From: JAVVSK01 sp036654235 | GTDB lineage: Bacteria; Bacillota; Clostridia; Christensenellales; CAG-138 | Length of the DNA stretch: 26,888 nucleotides | Direction of reading: 5' to 3' | Assembly: GCA_036654235.1 (NCBI GenBank) | Contig: JAVVSK010000022.1 | Span: 1 to 26,888, forward strand | Shown: positions 1 to 6,673 of the stretch, in pieces | Numbering within the stretch: position 1 is the first letter of the stretch | Layout of the letters: every line of letters begins with the position of its first letter | Translations under genes and position numbers: made by a program | The notes under the pieces: model-generated | Told to the model about the DNA's origin: nothing | Database searches by the model: none | Seen by the model: the letters and a program-made list of their open reading frames with translations, nothing else

Positions 1-87
1 ATCAATCAGCTATCAGCATAAACGATATGATTGAACAGTCTCGGATATTTTTCATATCCAAAACAATAAAATATATGATTTTTTCTG

Positions 88-116
88 TTGAAAATAACGG
101 GGTGTTATGTTACAAT
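88..116 (+). promoter_or_regulatory. Sigma-A-type promoter of rpsF-ssb-rpsR
   Basis: A -35 element TTGAAA (88-93) and a -10 element TACAAT (111-116) are separated by 17 bp. They sit just upstream of the rpsF leader, and no other promoter is needed to explain transcription of the three genes that follow. Confidence 0.75.
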
Positions 117-136
117 AAAGCGCTAACGTCCTTCTT

Positions 137-157
137 GCTCTGTCAAAAGGACAGGGC
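137..157 (+). promoter_or_regulatory. Leader hairpin upstream of rpsF
   Basis: GCTCTGTC (137-144) pairs with GACAGGGC (150-157) around a 5-nt loop, forming an 8-bp hairpin with one G-U pair. It ends 13 nt before the GGAGG ribosome-binding site. rpsF mRNA leaders in many bacteria carry a structure bound by the S6:S18 complex for feedback control. The position fits that role, but I could not match the published S6:S18 consensus with its CCG bulge, so the autoregulatory role is inference. Confidence 0.4.
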
Positions 158-183
158 CAACAGACCATAAGGAGGTGAATAAC

Positions 184-471
184 GTGAATAAGTACGAAAA
201 CCTGTACATTATCACAACCGAAATCGAAGAAGAAGCTATAAAGGGCAAAATTGAAAAGTTTTCGGGAATCGTCACGAGTAATGGTGGCGAGATTGTTAAG
301 GTAGATGAATGGGGGAAAAGGCGGCTTGCCTACCCAATTGACTACAAGACAGATGGTTACTATGTGCTTATGACATTCAACGGTGAGCCCGAGCTTCCAA
401 AGGAACTTGAGCGTAACCTGAAGAACGACGAAAACATTTTGCGTTTTATAGTTATCCGTTTAGACGATTGA
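184..471 (+). CDS. rpsF: 30S ribosomal protein S6
   Basis: The product is the small ribosomal protein S6, which binds 16S rRNA in the platform of the 30S subunit as a heterodimer with S18. The 95-residue protein opens with NKYENLYII and carries GKRRLAYPI and YYVLMTF, both typical of S6. The GTG at 184 is preferred over the in-frame GTG at 175, because GGAGG at 171-175 would overlap the earlier start but lies 8 nt before the later one. It is the first gene of the conserved rpsF-ssb-rpsR operon, with ssb 35 nt downstream, so S6 and S18 are co-produced. The length is normal for the family. Confidence 0.95.
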   Translation: MNKYENLYIITTEIEEEAIKGKIEKFSGIVTSNGGEIVKVDEWGKRRLAYPIDYKTDGYYVLMTFNGEPELPKELERNLKNDENILRFIVIRLDD

Positions 472-506
472 TATTTGTTGTGAATTCTCAGAAAGGATGT
501 TGATTT

Positions 507-950
507 ATGAATAAAATAACGCTCATTGGCAATTTGACTCGTGATCCCGAACTAAGGACAACGCCGACCGGACTTTCTGTGTGTTCATTTACTATCGCTG
601 TGAATAGGCGTTTTGGTCAACAGAACGGAGAGAAAATAACCGATTTCTTCCGCATATCCGCATGGCGTCAGCTGGGTGAAAATTGTGCTAAATACCTTGC
701 AAAAGGTAGAAAAGTTGCTATCATAGGCGAACTTCAAGCGCGGATGTACGAGACGAACGATGGTAAGACGGGTATGTCTCTTGATGTTTCGGCGGATGAG
801 GTTGAATTTCTCTCGCCGCGCAGCGAGGGAAGCGCTTCTTCCTCAGAAGATACATCCGCGAGATTTGTACCACAACAACACTCGTCTAATCAACAACCCC
901 CATCTATGGATGGGTTTGTTGATATCGATGACGATGATCTCCCCTTTTAA
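507..950 (+). CDS. ssb: Single-stranded DNA-binding protein
   Basis: SSB coats single-stranded DNA during replication, repair and recombination and recruits partner proteins. The 147-residue protein has an OB fold over about residues 1-105, with MNKITLIGNLTRDPELR at the start and FFRISAWRQLGENCAKYL inside. A low-complexity Ser/Gln/Asn linker follows, and the acidic tip DDDDLPF at the C-terminus is the known docking site for SSB partners. An AAAGG-type ribosome-binding site lies just upstream of the ATG. Its place between rpsF and rpsR is the standard bacterial arrangement. Confidence 0.97.
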   Translation: MNKITLIGNLTRDPELRTTPTGLSVCSFTIAVNRRFGQQNGEKITDFFRISAWRQLGENCAKYLAKGRKVAIIGELQARMYETNDGKTGMSLDVSADEVEFLSPRSEGSASSSEDTSARFVPQQHSSNQQPPSMDGFVDIDDDDLPF

Positions 951-992
951 AAAACGAGGGGGAGTCGCATAATTTGGAAAGGAGAAACATTA

Positions 993-1235
993 ATGGAAGA
1001 TCGAAAAATGAAGCCTCGCATGCGCAAACCAAGGCGCAAAGTCTGTGTATTCTGTGTCGATAAGATTGAAACAATCGATTATAAAGATGTCAACAGGCTG
1101 CGTGGCTGCGTTACCGAGCGTGGGAAAATAAAGCCTCGCCGTATGTCCGGCGTTTGCGCCAAGCATCAACGTGAGTTGGCAATAGCCATAAAACGTGCAC
1201 GCACGGTCGCTCTTTTGCCCTATGTGGCGGACTAA
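993..1235 (+). CDS. rpsR: 30S ribosomal protein S18
   Basis: S18 is the partner of S6 on the 30S platform. The 80-residue basic protein has the family core: KVCVFCVDKIETIDYKDVN, then KIKPRRMSGVCAKHQRELA, then AIKRARTVALLPYV at the C-terminus. Cysteines in CVFC and the GVC segment are those that in some S18 proteins bind zinc. Only CVFC plus one later Cys are seen clearly, so zinc binding is uncertain. A strong AAAGGAGA site precedes the ATG. It is the last gene of the operon, followed by a strong terminator. Confidence 0.96.
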   Translation: MEDRKMKPRMRKPRRKVCVFCVDKIETIDYKDVNRLRGCVTERGKIKPRRMSGVCAKHQRELAIAIKRARTVALLPYVAD

Positions 1236-1277
1236 TTTTTAAATTTTGGCGTTAGCATAAACCAAAAAACATTAAAG

Positions 1278-1320
1278 GCGAATGCGTGATGAGCTTACTC
1301 ACCACGCATTCGCTTTTTTT
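1278..1320 (+). terminator. Rho-independent terminator of the rpsF operon
   Basis: GCGAATGCGTG (1278-1288) pairs perfectly with CACGCATTCGC (1303-1313). The stem is extended by a short inner TGAG/CTCA pairing, and a run of T follows from 1314. It lies 42 nt after the rpsR stop codon. Confidence 0.92.
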
Positions 1321-1464
1321 TAAGTTAATGATGAAAATTCAAATTAATTTTTTTCGACGATACATCATTAATGCCGCTATGCCATTTAAAAATGCCAACC
1401 TTAATACACCATGGGTAAATTCAATTTTGAAAAATGAAAATGACAGCTTTGAATACTTATAATA

Positions 1465-1812
1465 TCAGTCGAAAAATTTTCCCTTATAAAAATTTTTATT
1501 TTCAAGTTTATTCGCTGTCAGTCTAAATTTGACGCAGCCATCTGGACATACAATATTCTTGCAATATTTACTACTGCCACCGATGTTCTCTAAATCTCCT
1601 CCGCTTCTGACAGCTTCCATAATTGGGAACATCATAATCATTACTTTGGAGCAAATACCCTGTCCATTCGTATTTACAGGACAGCCATAGGTGCATGTAT
1701 ATTTATCTCCGACTTCTTCACCGTTTCGGCAATACCGTTCTGTGTGATCACTGCAAAGAAATCCTATAACCTCAATTTCCCATTCATATTCTTCATCATA
1801 CCATTTTTTCAT
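1465..1812 (-). CDS. Cysteine-rich small protein, TIGR04076-like
   Basis: This is a 115-residue soluble protein with eight cysteines (about residues 20, 28, 40, 44, 54, 84, 89 and 93). The conserved-looking blocks are HTERYCRNGEEVGDKYTC, TYGCPVN, GQGICSK, MEAVRSGGDLENIGG and VCPDGCVKFRL. From memory it resembles the TIGR04076 family of uncharacterised proteins found in anaerobes. The cysteine spacing hints at metal binding or redox activity, but no function is established. The ATG has a GAGG site 6 nt upstream. It stands alone, with about 650 bp between it and the rpsR stop counting the gene itself and 368 bp to the next gene, so it is probably a single-gene unit. The family call is a recollection and was not searched. 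Confidence 0.6.
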   Translation of the reverse strand: MKKWYDEEYEWEIEVIGFLCSDHTERYCRNGEEVGDKYTCTYGCPVNTNGQGICSKVMIMMFPIMEAVRSGGDLENIGGSSKYCKNIVCPDGCVKFRLTANKLENKNFYKGKFFD

Positions 1813-2180
1813 GTTTTACCTCAAGATTCTTTTCTGCAATTCTCAATAAAGAGAGAAGAAGATTATTCATATCTATCATTTTAATAATAAAATTTGCTCT
1901 TAGTGCTAATTTTTTGATTGTGCGAGTATTGTAAATACGTTTATGACTTTTTTACTGAACTTATATACTTAAAATATCGCTCAGGGTTATAATAAAAGTT
2001 TGTGATTCTAGCGGAGAAAGTATCGAAGCCGTAACAATTGCCGGGGTAATCAAAAATTGTCATTATTTTTTTAATTTTTCTGTTTTAAGGGATTTACTAA
2101 AGAAAAGCAACTTCTTTTGGAGTAGCTTGATGAAAGTGCATTGGTTGTGGGGTGCGTTGCCACTGCGTAGCAGTTTAATG
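1813..2180. other. Intergenic stretch without a recognisable gene
   Basis: This AT-rich stretch of 368 bp lies between the cysteine-rich orphan gene and the nitrilase gene. I see no ORF with a credible start and ribosome-binding site. An imperfect minus-strand hairpin near 2101-2122 (AAAAGAAG, TTG, CTTTTCTTT) could be a weak terminator after the nitrilase gene. The promoter of the orphan gene should lie here, but I could not pick out a convincing -35/-10 pair. Confidence 0.5.
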
Positions 2181-2945
2181 CTATCTATAAATTGGTATAG
2201 CTTTTCGCGCTTCATAGACGGCTTCTTGGGTTATATCAACAAGAAGCAATTCTTCGTCAGCGCCAAGCTTAGCTAAAACAGTTCCGTCAGGTGCGGCAAC
2301 CATGCTGAATCCATATGCGCTTTTTGATTGTGCAGGGGATACGCCGGCAAAAAAACATTGATTGTCGAGTGCCCGCGAACGAACTAAAAGCTCCCAATAT
2401 GTTGGACCCGTAGCGAGAGAAAATGCTGCCGGAAGCGCGATAAACTCAACTCCGCGCTTCCGCATTATGTTAATCCAATTTGGAAAACGTATATCAAAAC
2501 AAATTGAGACACCCGTTTTGAGTTCCGCATCAAAAACAAGAGGTTCATTCTCGCCTCGCGTTATGACGCTGGATTCCATGAAGCTAAACGAACCGAAATC
2601 AACATCGAACAAATGTGCTTTGCGATAAATACCGAGAAGCTCACCGTTTTTATTGAATGAAACGGATGTATTGTAGAGCTTATCGCCATTCTGCTCCAAA
2701 AACGAACCGCCAACAACGGTTATCCGGTTGCGCTTTGCAGCGGCTTTTATCATATTAAAAGAATCCCCGGTAAGAGGTTCGGATGCGCTCGGAAAGAGCC
2801 TAAGCGAATATCGAATAGAAAACATTTCCGGCAAAATAGCCATATCGACACCGGCTTTTCCGGCTTTATCGAGCATTGCCTCAGCGCGGGAAATGTTTAA
2901 GGTTTTATTATCGCCAACACCAAGTTGACAAAGAGCTATTTTCAT
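2181..2945 (-). CDS. Carbon-nitrogen hydrolase of the nitrilase superfamily
   Basis: This is a predicted cytoplasmic amidase that hydrolyses a C-N bond using the Glu-Lys-Cys triad of the superfamily. The candidate residues are Glu40 in ILPEMF, Lys109 in YRKAHLFD and Cys149 in GVSICFDIRFP. The 254-residue length and these motifs place it near omega-amidase/NIT2-type enzymes, which deaminate alpha-keto acid amides such as 2-oxoglutaramate. The exact substrate cannot be read from sequence. Its ATG overlaps the TGA of the upstream P-loop ATPase gene as ATGA, which suggests translational coupling. No strong terminator follows. Confidence 0.88.
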   Translation of the reverse strand: MKIALCQLGVGDNKTLNISRAEAMLDKAGKAGVDMAILPEMFSIRYSLRLFPSASEPLTGDSFNMIKAAAKRNRITVVGGSFLEQNGDKLYNTSVSFNKNGELLGIYRKAHLFDVDFGSFSFMESSVITRGENEPLVFDAELKTGVSICFDIRFPNWINIMRKRGVEFIALPAAFSLATGPTYWELLVRSRALDNQCFFAGVSPAQSKSAYGFSMVAAPDGTVLAKLGADEELLLVDITQEAVYEARKAIPIYR

Positions 2946-3352
2946 ATTATGTATGGTTTAATAAAATCGGGTGCTATCGTTGGATCTCCACTTACGCTCA
3001 TAACAATATTTATATGTGTTTTTTCGGTGAAATCCGCAAGGAAAGCGAACATTTCTTTGAGAGAGTCTATAGAATGCTTGACAATGCGTAAAAAGCCATC
3101 GATAAAAATGCATTCTATGTCGAAATCCTGAGCGGCGATACCGCATAAAAAGCCATTGAACATTTTTGGACCTTGAATACCGAATTCCATAGCGTTTATG
3201 AAGCGAATAGAGTTTTTAAGGTCAAACATATAGCTGTTATCATCATCAATAAAAACGATGCTGCCGGTGGCAGAGTTCAGGGAATCGTTAGCCATATCGA
3301 GAATTCGTTTTGTTTTACCTGTACCTTTTAGACCATAAATAATCTTTATCAA
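2942..3352 (-). CDS. Small P-loop ATPase, clostridial PilT-annotated family
   Basis: This 136-residue protein has a Walker A motif near the N-terminus (YGLKGTGKTK, about residues 6-15) and a Walker B-like strand IECIFIDGF (about residues 79-87). Similar short ATPases are common in Clostridia and are often labelled twitching motility protein PilT. It is far too short to be a true PilT motor and lacks the secretion-ATPase boxes. It has no membrane segment. The start appears to be TTG at 3350-3352, 9 nt after GGAGG. A promoter lies about 70 bp upstream, and the 3' end overlaps the nitrilase start by 4 nt. The function is unknown; a link with the amidase is suggested only by the coupling. Confidence 0.75.
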   Translation of the reverse strand: MIKIIYGLKGTGKTKRILDMANDSLNSATGSIVFIDDDNSYMFDLKNSIRFINAMEFGIQGPKMFNGFLCGIAAQDFDIECIFIDGFLRIVKHSIDSLKEMFAFLADFTEKTHINIVMSVSGDPTIAPDFIKPYII

Positions 3353-3417
3353 TGCAAAATTCCTCCGATTTGTTATTTTTTTAGAGCGAGCGCTGTGAAA
3401 CCTACACTTCTCTATAA

Positions 3418-3446
3418 ATAGTACTGCAATTTATCAATAAAATCAA
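3418..3446 (-). promoter_or_regulatory. Promoter of the P-loop ATPase-nitrilase pair
   Basis: On the minus strand, TTGATT (3446-3441) and TACTAT (3423-3418) are separated by 17 bp, about 65 bp upstream of the TTG start. The hexamers are moderately close to the sigma-A consensus. Confidence 0.5.
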
Positions 3447-3491
3447 TATGAAATTAAGGGGATTTAATTTTATCACATAAAACACATAAAG

Positions 3492-3535
3492 TTTTCAACT
3501 CGGTATGCGGTTGAAAATCGCAAAAACGAATGCGA
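3492..3535. repeat. Tandem small inverted repeats between sigH and the ATPase gene
   Basis: TTTTCAAC (3492-3499) pairs with GTTGAAAA (3510-3517), and next to it TCGCA (3518-3522) pairs with TGCGA (3531-3535). Read on the minus strand they lie 50-95 nt past the sigH stop codon and are flanked by T runs. They may act as a weak terminator of sigH, but the stems are short. Confidence 0.35.
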
Positions 3536-3584
3536 AAAAACGATATCTAATAGAAACTTAGCTAATACTGAAATTGTAGAAGAC

Positions 3585-4211
3585 TTATTTTTTGTCGCCT
3601 ATCTTTTTTCTTATTCTCTGTAGTGCATTATCGACTGCCTTTGTACTTTTTTCGAGCTTTTCAGCGATTTCAACGTAACTCATACCTTCTAAATATAGGC
3701 GGAGACATTTATATTCGAGCTCGGTAAGATTTTTTATAAGCGCATCGAAAAAAAGTTTATCCGATTCGCGGTTAACGGCTATATCTTCGGGACTTTCCGA
3801 GGTGCTTCCGTTTAATATATCTATTAGCATACCTTCGCTTTCGTCAGCACCGCCAACCGTCATATATAGCGAAACATACGAATTAAGGGGCGAATGACGC
3901 TTATTGCTGGCACCCGTTATTGCCGTCATAACATGTCTGACTATGCACATTTCCGCAAACGCTTTAAACGATTTATTGTATCCGCTTTTATAATCTCGGA
4001 TAGCTTTAAAAAGCCCTATCATGCCCTCTTGAATTATATCTTCTTTATCTGCCCCCATTAAAAAATATGGACGTACTTTCATTTTAACTAAATTCTTATA
4101 TCTTAAACATAAGAGTTCGTCTGCTTCTCTATTTCCCTCGTGCGAAAGTTCAATAAGCTCTTCGTCGGATAAAATTTCAAGCTCTGTATTTTTATTATTT
4201 ATATCGTTCAT
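3585..4211 (-). CDS. sigH: RNA polymerase sigma factor SigH (Spo0H type)
   Basis: This is an alternative sigma-70-family factor that in Bacillus and Clostridia directs transition-state and early sporulation transcription. The 208-residue protein has region 2 at about residues 36-105 (FLMGADKEDIIQEGMIGL, AIRDY and AFAEMCIVRHVMTAI). SPLNSYVSL is characteristic of SigH. Region 4 follows at about 160-205, with a helix-turn-helix in GMSYVEIAEKLEKSTKAVDN. No anti-sigma gene is adjacent, as is usual for SigH. The ATG has GGAG 7 nt upstream. Its presence is the main hint that the organism is or was a spore former. A homologous non-sporulation sigma factor is possible but less likely. Confidence 0.88.
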   Translation of the reverse strand: MNDINNKNTELEILSDEELIELSHEGNREADELLCLRYKNLVKMKVRPYFLMGADKEDIIQEGMIGLFKAIRDYKSGYNKSFKAFAEMCIVRHVMTAITGASNKRHSPLNSYVSLYMTVGGADESEGMLIDILNGSTSESPEDIAVNRESDKLFFDALIKNLTELEYKCLRLYLEGMSYVEIAEKLEKSTKAVDNALQRIRKKIGDKK

Positions 4212-4307
4212 AAAAAGTTCTCCATACTATTCAAGAATAAAATCAGGCGTTAGAAGGAGGGTAGGTGAAAGTTGAAAACAAAGCGCCCTATGTATTTATT
4301 ATAGAAG

Positions 4308-4343
4308 AAAAAAGCCCACGCTGAAAATGCAACGGCGCGGGCT
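4308..4343 (-). terminator. Rho-independent terminator of fchA-folD
   Basis: On the minus strand AGCCCGCGC pairs with GCGTGGGCT (one G-U pair) and is followed by a run of six T at 4313-4308. It lies about 10 nt past the folD stop and separates folD from sigH. Confidence 0.88.
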
Positions 4344-4352
4344 CATCCTGAT

Positions 4353-5216
4353 TCACTTTAATTTTATTTTACTTATCAGCTCAGCGGCGGTTACGGTGTG
4401 TTCCGCTAAAATACAGGTTGTTATACCACCTACGCCTCCCGGAACAGGGGTTATAGCTTTTACAAACCGTTCAGCTTCAATAAAATCTACGTCTCCGACA
4501 AAGCGCCCGTCGGTGTCGGGGTTAAATCCAACGTCTATTACGACTTGACGATCATTAAAGAATTTCGCGTTGACTAAATGCTTTTTCCCGACCGCTGAAA
4601 TTAAAATATCGGCTCTGTTACAAATATTTTCTATATCCAATGTTTTACTATGGCATATGGTTATAGTTGCGTTTTCGTTTAACAGCATCATGGAGAGCGG
4701 TTTTCCGACTACTAGGCTTCGACCGATTATAACTATGTGTTTACCTGCAATAGGGATATGGTAAAACTTTAATAGTTTAACGCAGGCTGCGGCGGTGCAG
4801 GGAGAAAAGCCAATTCCCTTGCCTACGAAGACTCCCGCTACAGAAGCATCGGTTATACCATCTATGTCTTTACTTGGGGATATTTCCATTCTAACTTTGT
4901 TGTCGTTTATATGCTTTGGCAGGGGACGAAATAGCATAAGCCCGTGAACATTTGGATCATCATTGACACTATGTATAGCGTCTATAAGTTCATTTTCGGG
5001 TGCATCCTCGGAAAGCTCGATTCGATTCGTCAAAATATCCGTTTCTTTACAGAACTTTATTATGCTTTTTTCATACCAACAGTCGTCAGGATTGTTCCCA
5101 ACGCGAATTATCGACATCTTAGGGTTTATTCCATTAGCCATCAAATGTCTGGCTCTCTTATTGACACTTTCTTTAACGTCCTTTATAACGGGCGCACCGG
5201 TTAAAATTTCAGCCAT
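4353..5216 (-). CDS. folD: FolD-family methylene-THF dehydrogenase, cyclohydrolase residues altered
   Basis: FolD normally oxidises 5,10-methylene-THF to methenyl-THF with NAD(P) and then hydrolyses it to 10-formyl-THF. The 287-residue protein keeps the fold: PSKDIDGI, the Rossmann segment IIGRSLVVGKPLSMMLL (about 164-180) and the C-terminal ITPVPGGVGGIT. In the active site, the Lys of the usual YVxxK motif is replaced: the segment reads YEKSIIK, with Tyr48 kept and Ile52 where E. coli has Lys54. The usual Gln of VQLPLP is Phe96 in LFRPLP. The Asp of DxDG (Asp119) is kept. Lys and Gln are required for cyclohydrolase activity in characterised enzymes, so this one is inferred to be mainly a dehydrogenase. 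The gene starts 2 nt after fchA ends, and FchA could supply the hydrolysis step. Confidence 0.9.
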   Translation of the reverse strand: MAEILTGAPVIKDVKESVNKRARHLMANGINPKMSIIRVGNNPDDCWYEKSIIKFCKETDILTNRIELSEDAPENELIDAIHSVNDDPNVHGLMLFRPLPKHINDNKVRMEISPSKDIDGITDASVAGVFVGKGIGFSPCTAAACVKLLKFYHIPIAGKHIVIIGRSLVVGKPLSMMLLNENATITICHSKTLDIENICNRADILISAVGKKHLVNAKFFNDRQVVIDVGFNPDTDGRFVGDVDFIEAERFVKAITPVPGGVGGITTCILAEHTVTAAELISKIKLK

Positions 5217-5218
5217 AA

Positions 5219-5845
5219 TCAGTTTAATTCTTTCTTGACTCTATCGAATATTTCATCAGCCATTTTTCCGTATTTATCAATTAGCTCGTTGGCATATTTA
5301 TTCGTTTCTTCCGCAAACGTTCTGTCTGTCAATAATTTTGTATTTATGAATACATTTAAGCTTGCTCCAAGAAGAGCAGATTTACACATTATAGCGCCGA
5401 CACCTACGTCGCTCAGCGCAATTTTTGAGCCCTTCTTTAAAAGCTCATCGTGCAGTGCTATAACGCGGGTTATCTCCTGCATTATCAATAACGGGGGATC
5501 TATAGCAGCTCGCAGTGTGCGCTGAAGCTCAAAATCGCGGTTGTCAGCGTTCTTATCCAATCCGTACGCTTGAGAAAGCGGATAAAAAGCATCCGCATCT
5601 GCCTGGATTAAATCTATTAACTTATCGCTTTCAAGCTTTGCTTCGCCAATTATTCTCTGAATATCAGGTTCATATTCGGCATATTTCTTTTTTCCCGTTG
5701 TTAAATTAGCTACCATAGACGCGAGAGCCGAAGCAACAGCTCCAACGAGAGCAGAAGCGCCGCCACCGCCGGGAACAGGCGCTTTCGTTGATAAAATATC
5801 TAAAAAATCAGTTATTTTTAGTGATGAGAAATCACTAGCGTTCAT
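5219..5845 (-). CDS. fchA: Cyclodeaminase/cyclohydrolase family protein (FchA type)
   Basis: Members of this family are formimidoyl-THF cyclodeaminases or methenyl-THF cyclohydrolases in folate one-carbon metabolism. The protein is mostly helical with the family signature APVPGGGGASALVGAVASA near the N-terminus (about residues 22-40). DVGVGAIMCKSALLGASLNV follows at about 150-170. The start at 5845 (MNASDF) is chosen because GGAGG lies 5-6 nt upstream; it gives 208 residues. Two upstream in-frame ATGs lack such a site and one lies near the promoter -10. folD begins 2 nt after the stop, so the two are co-translated. With the altered FolD next door, a cyclohydrolase role is plausible. Deaminase activity cannot be excluded. 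Confidence 0.87.
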   Translation of the reverse strand: MNASDFSSLKITDFLDILSTKAPVPGGGGASALVGAVASALASMVANLTTGKKKYAEYEPDIQRIIGEAKLESDKLIDLIQADADAFYPLSQAYGLDKNADNRDFELQRTLRAAIDPPLLIMQEITRVIALHDELLKKGSKIALSDVGVGAIMCKSALLGASLNVFINTKLLTDRTFAEETNKYANELIDKYGKMADEIFDRVKKELN

Positions 5846-5868
5846 AAAAACCTCCACTCTATTCATAA

Positions 5869-5897
5869 ATAATATCAAAAAATTCTCAGCTTGTCAC
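5869..5897 (-). promoter_or_regulatory. Promoter of fchA-folD
   Basis: On the minus strand GTGACA (5897-5892) and TATTAT (5874-5869) are 17 bp apart, about 25 bp before the fchA start. This gives fchA-folD a transcription start independent of the cdaA operon upstream. Confidence 0.6.
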
Positions 5898-5958
5898 TAA
5901 CAATTTTATATGAGAAACAGGAAGGATCAAAAGAAGGGCATTAAATTATAGCCGCATA

Positions 5959-6669
5959 TCATATTCCATTTTCCGTAAAACGTTCCCAGTCTCTATGCAT
6001 ATATCTATCTATACTGAATTTTTCCCCGATATATTTAGAGTCCGGCTCGTAAGAATAAATCGCTTTTGAAAATTCATTTAAAATTGCGGATTCAGCAACC
6101 GTGAAGCGGACAGGGATACCCGTATCTATTGAAACCTGCTTGACTATATCGTAGCCATGTAGAAGTATTTCAAAGGAATTTTCGTTTGAAAGATTTGCGT
6201 TATTAACAAGCCCGGTTACAGGGAGACGCGATTTAGAAGTTATACTTCCTATCATATCTACTATAGATTCAACCGTAGATGAGAGAGGACGCATCGGATT
6301 TATCACGTATAAAACCTCAAGATAGGGGAGAGAATCGAAATTGCGTTTGTATTGCCCGAGGGCAACGGCTCCAGTTGGATCACCGCCAACATCGAACACA
6401 ACGGTTTCGTGCTGATCGACAAATACCGCGTATATATCCGGCGGGATACTCGGGGCTTCGACACCGGTCATTGCGAACAGAGGATGATGAACCTGAATTC
6501 CATGCGCATTTAAAAGCGCCTTTCGTTCGGACGAGCGAAAATACGGATTGATTATATCTAAATCGACTAAAACGGTGCTTTCGGTAGCACTCGCTTTAAG
6601 CGCCGTATTTATAGCGATCTCCGATTTGCCACTTCCAAAATTTCCTATAAAGACAAATGTTTTTTTCAT
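5959..6669 (-). CDS. P-loop ATP-binding protein of unknown function
   Basis: This 236-residue soluble protein opens with a Walker A motif (FIGNFGSGKSE, about residues 7-17). LVDLDIINPYFRSSE follows at about 34-48 and resembles the switch region of the SIMIBI/ParA-Mrp class. A Walker B-like VVFDVGGDPTGA comes next, then VTGLVNNANLS. Comparable proteins are annotated only as ATP-binding protein in Clostridia; I do not recognise a defined function. It begins 4 nt after the cdaR stop, with AAGG inside the end of cdaR as ribosome-binding site, so it belongs to the cdaA-cdaR operon. In many Firmicutes that third position is held by glmM. A role linked to c-di-AMP or the envelope is inference from position alone. 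Confidence 0.72.
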   Translation of the reverse strand: MKKTFVFIGNFGSGKSEIAINTALKASATESTVLVDLDIINPYFRSSERKALLNAHGIQVHHPLFAMTGVEAPSIPPDIYAVFVDQHETVVFDVGGDPTGAVALGQYKRNFDSLPYLEVLYVINPMRPLSSTVESIVDMIGSITSKSRLPVTGLVNNANLSNENSFEILLHGYDIVKQVSIDTGIPVRFTVAESAILNEFSKAIYSYEPDSKYIGEKFSIDRYMHRDWERFTENGI

Positions 6670-6673
6670 TTTA

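Noticed and set aside
760..972. Open frame of 70 codons inside ssb in another frame
   Set aside because: It overlaps the well-supported ssb gene, has no ribosome-binding site and no recognisable protein features.
4298..4303. TATAAT on the minus strand just past the folD terminator, a possible sigH promoter
   Set aside because: The -10 is perfect but no acceptable -35 lies 16-18 bp upstream, where the folD terminator stem sits. I could not call a sigH promoter with confidence.
5846..5878. N-terminal extension of the cyclodeaminase from ATGs at 5878 and 5866
   Set aside because: These lie near the -10 element, lack a ribosome-binding site, and contain the GGAGG that serves the start at 5845.
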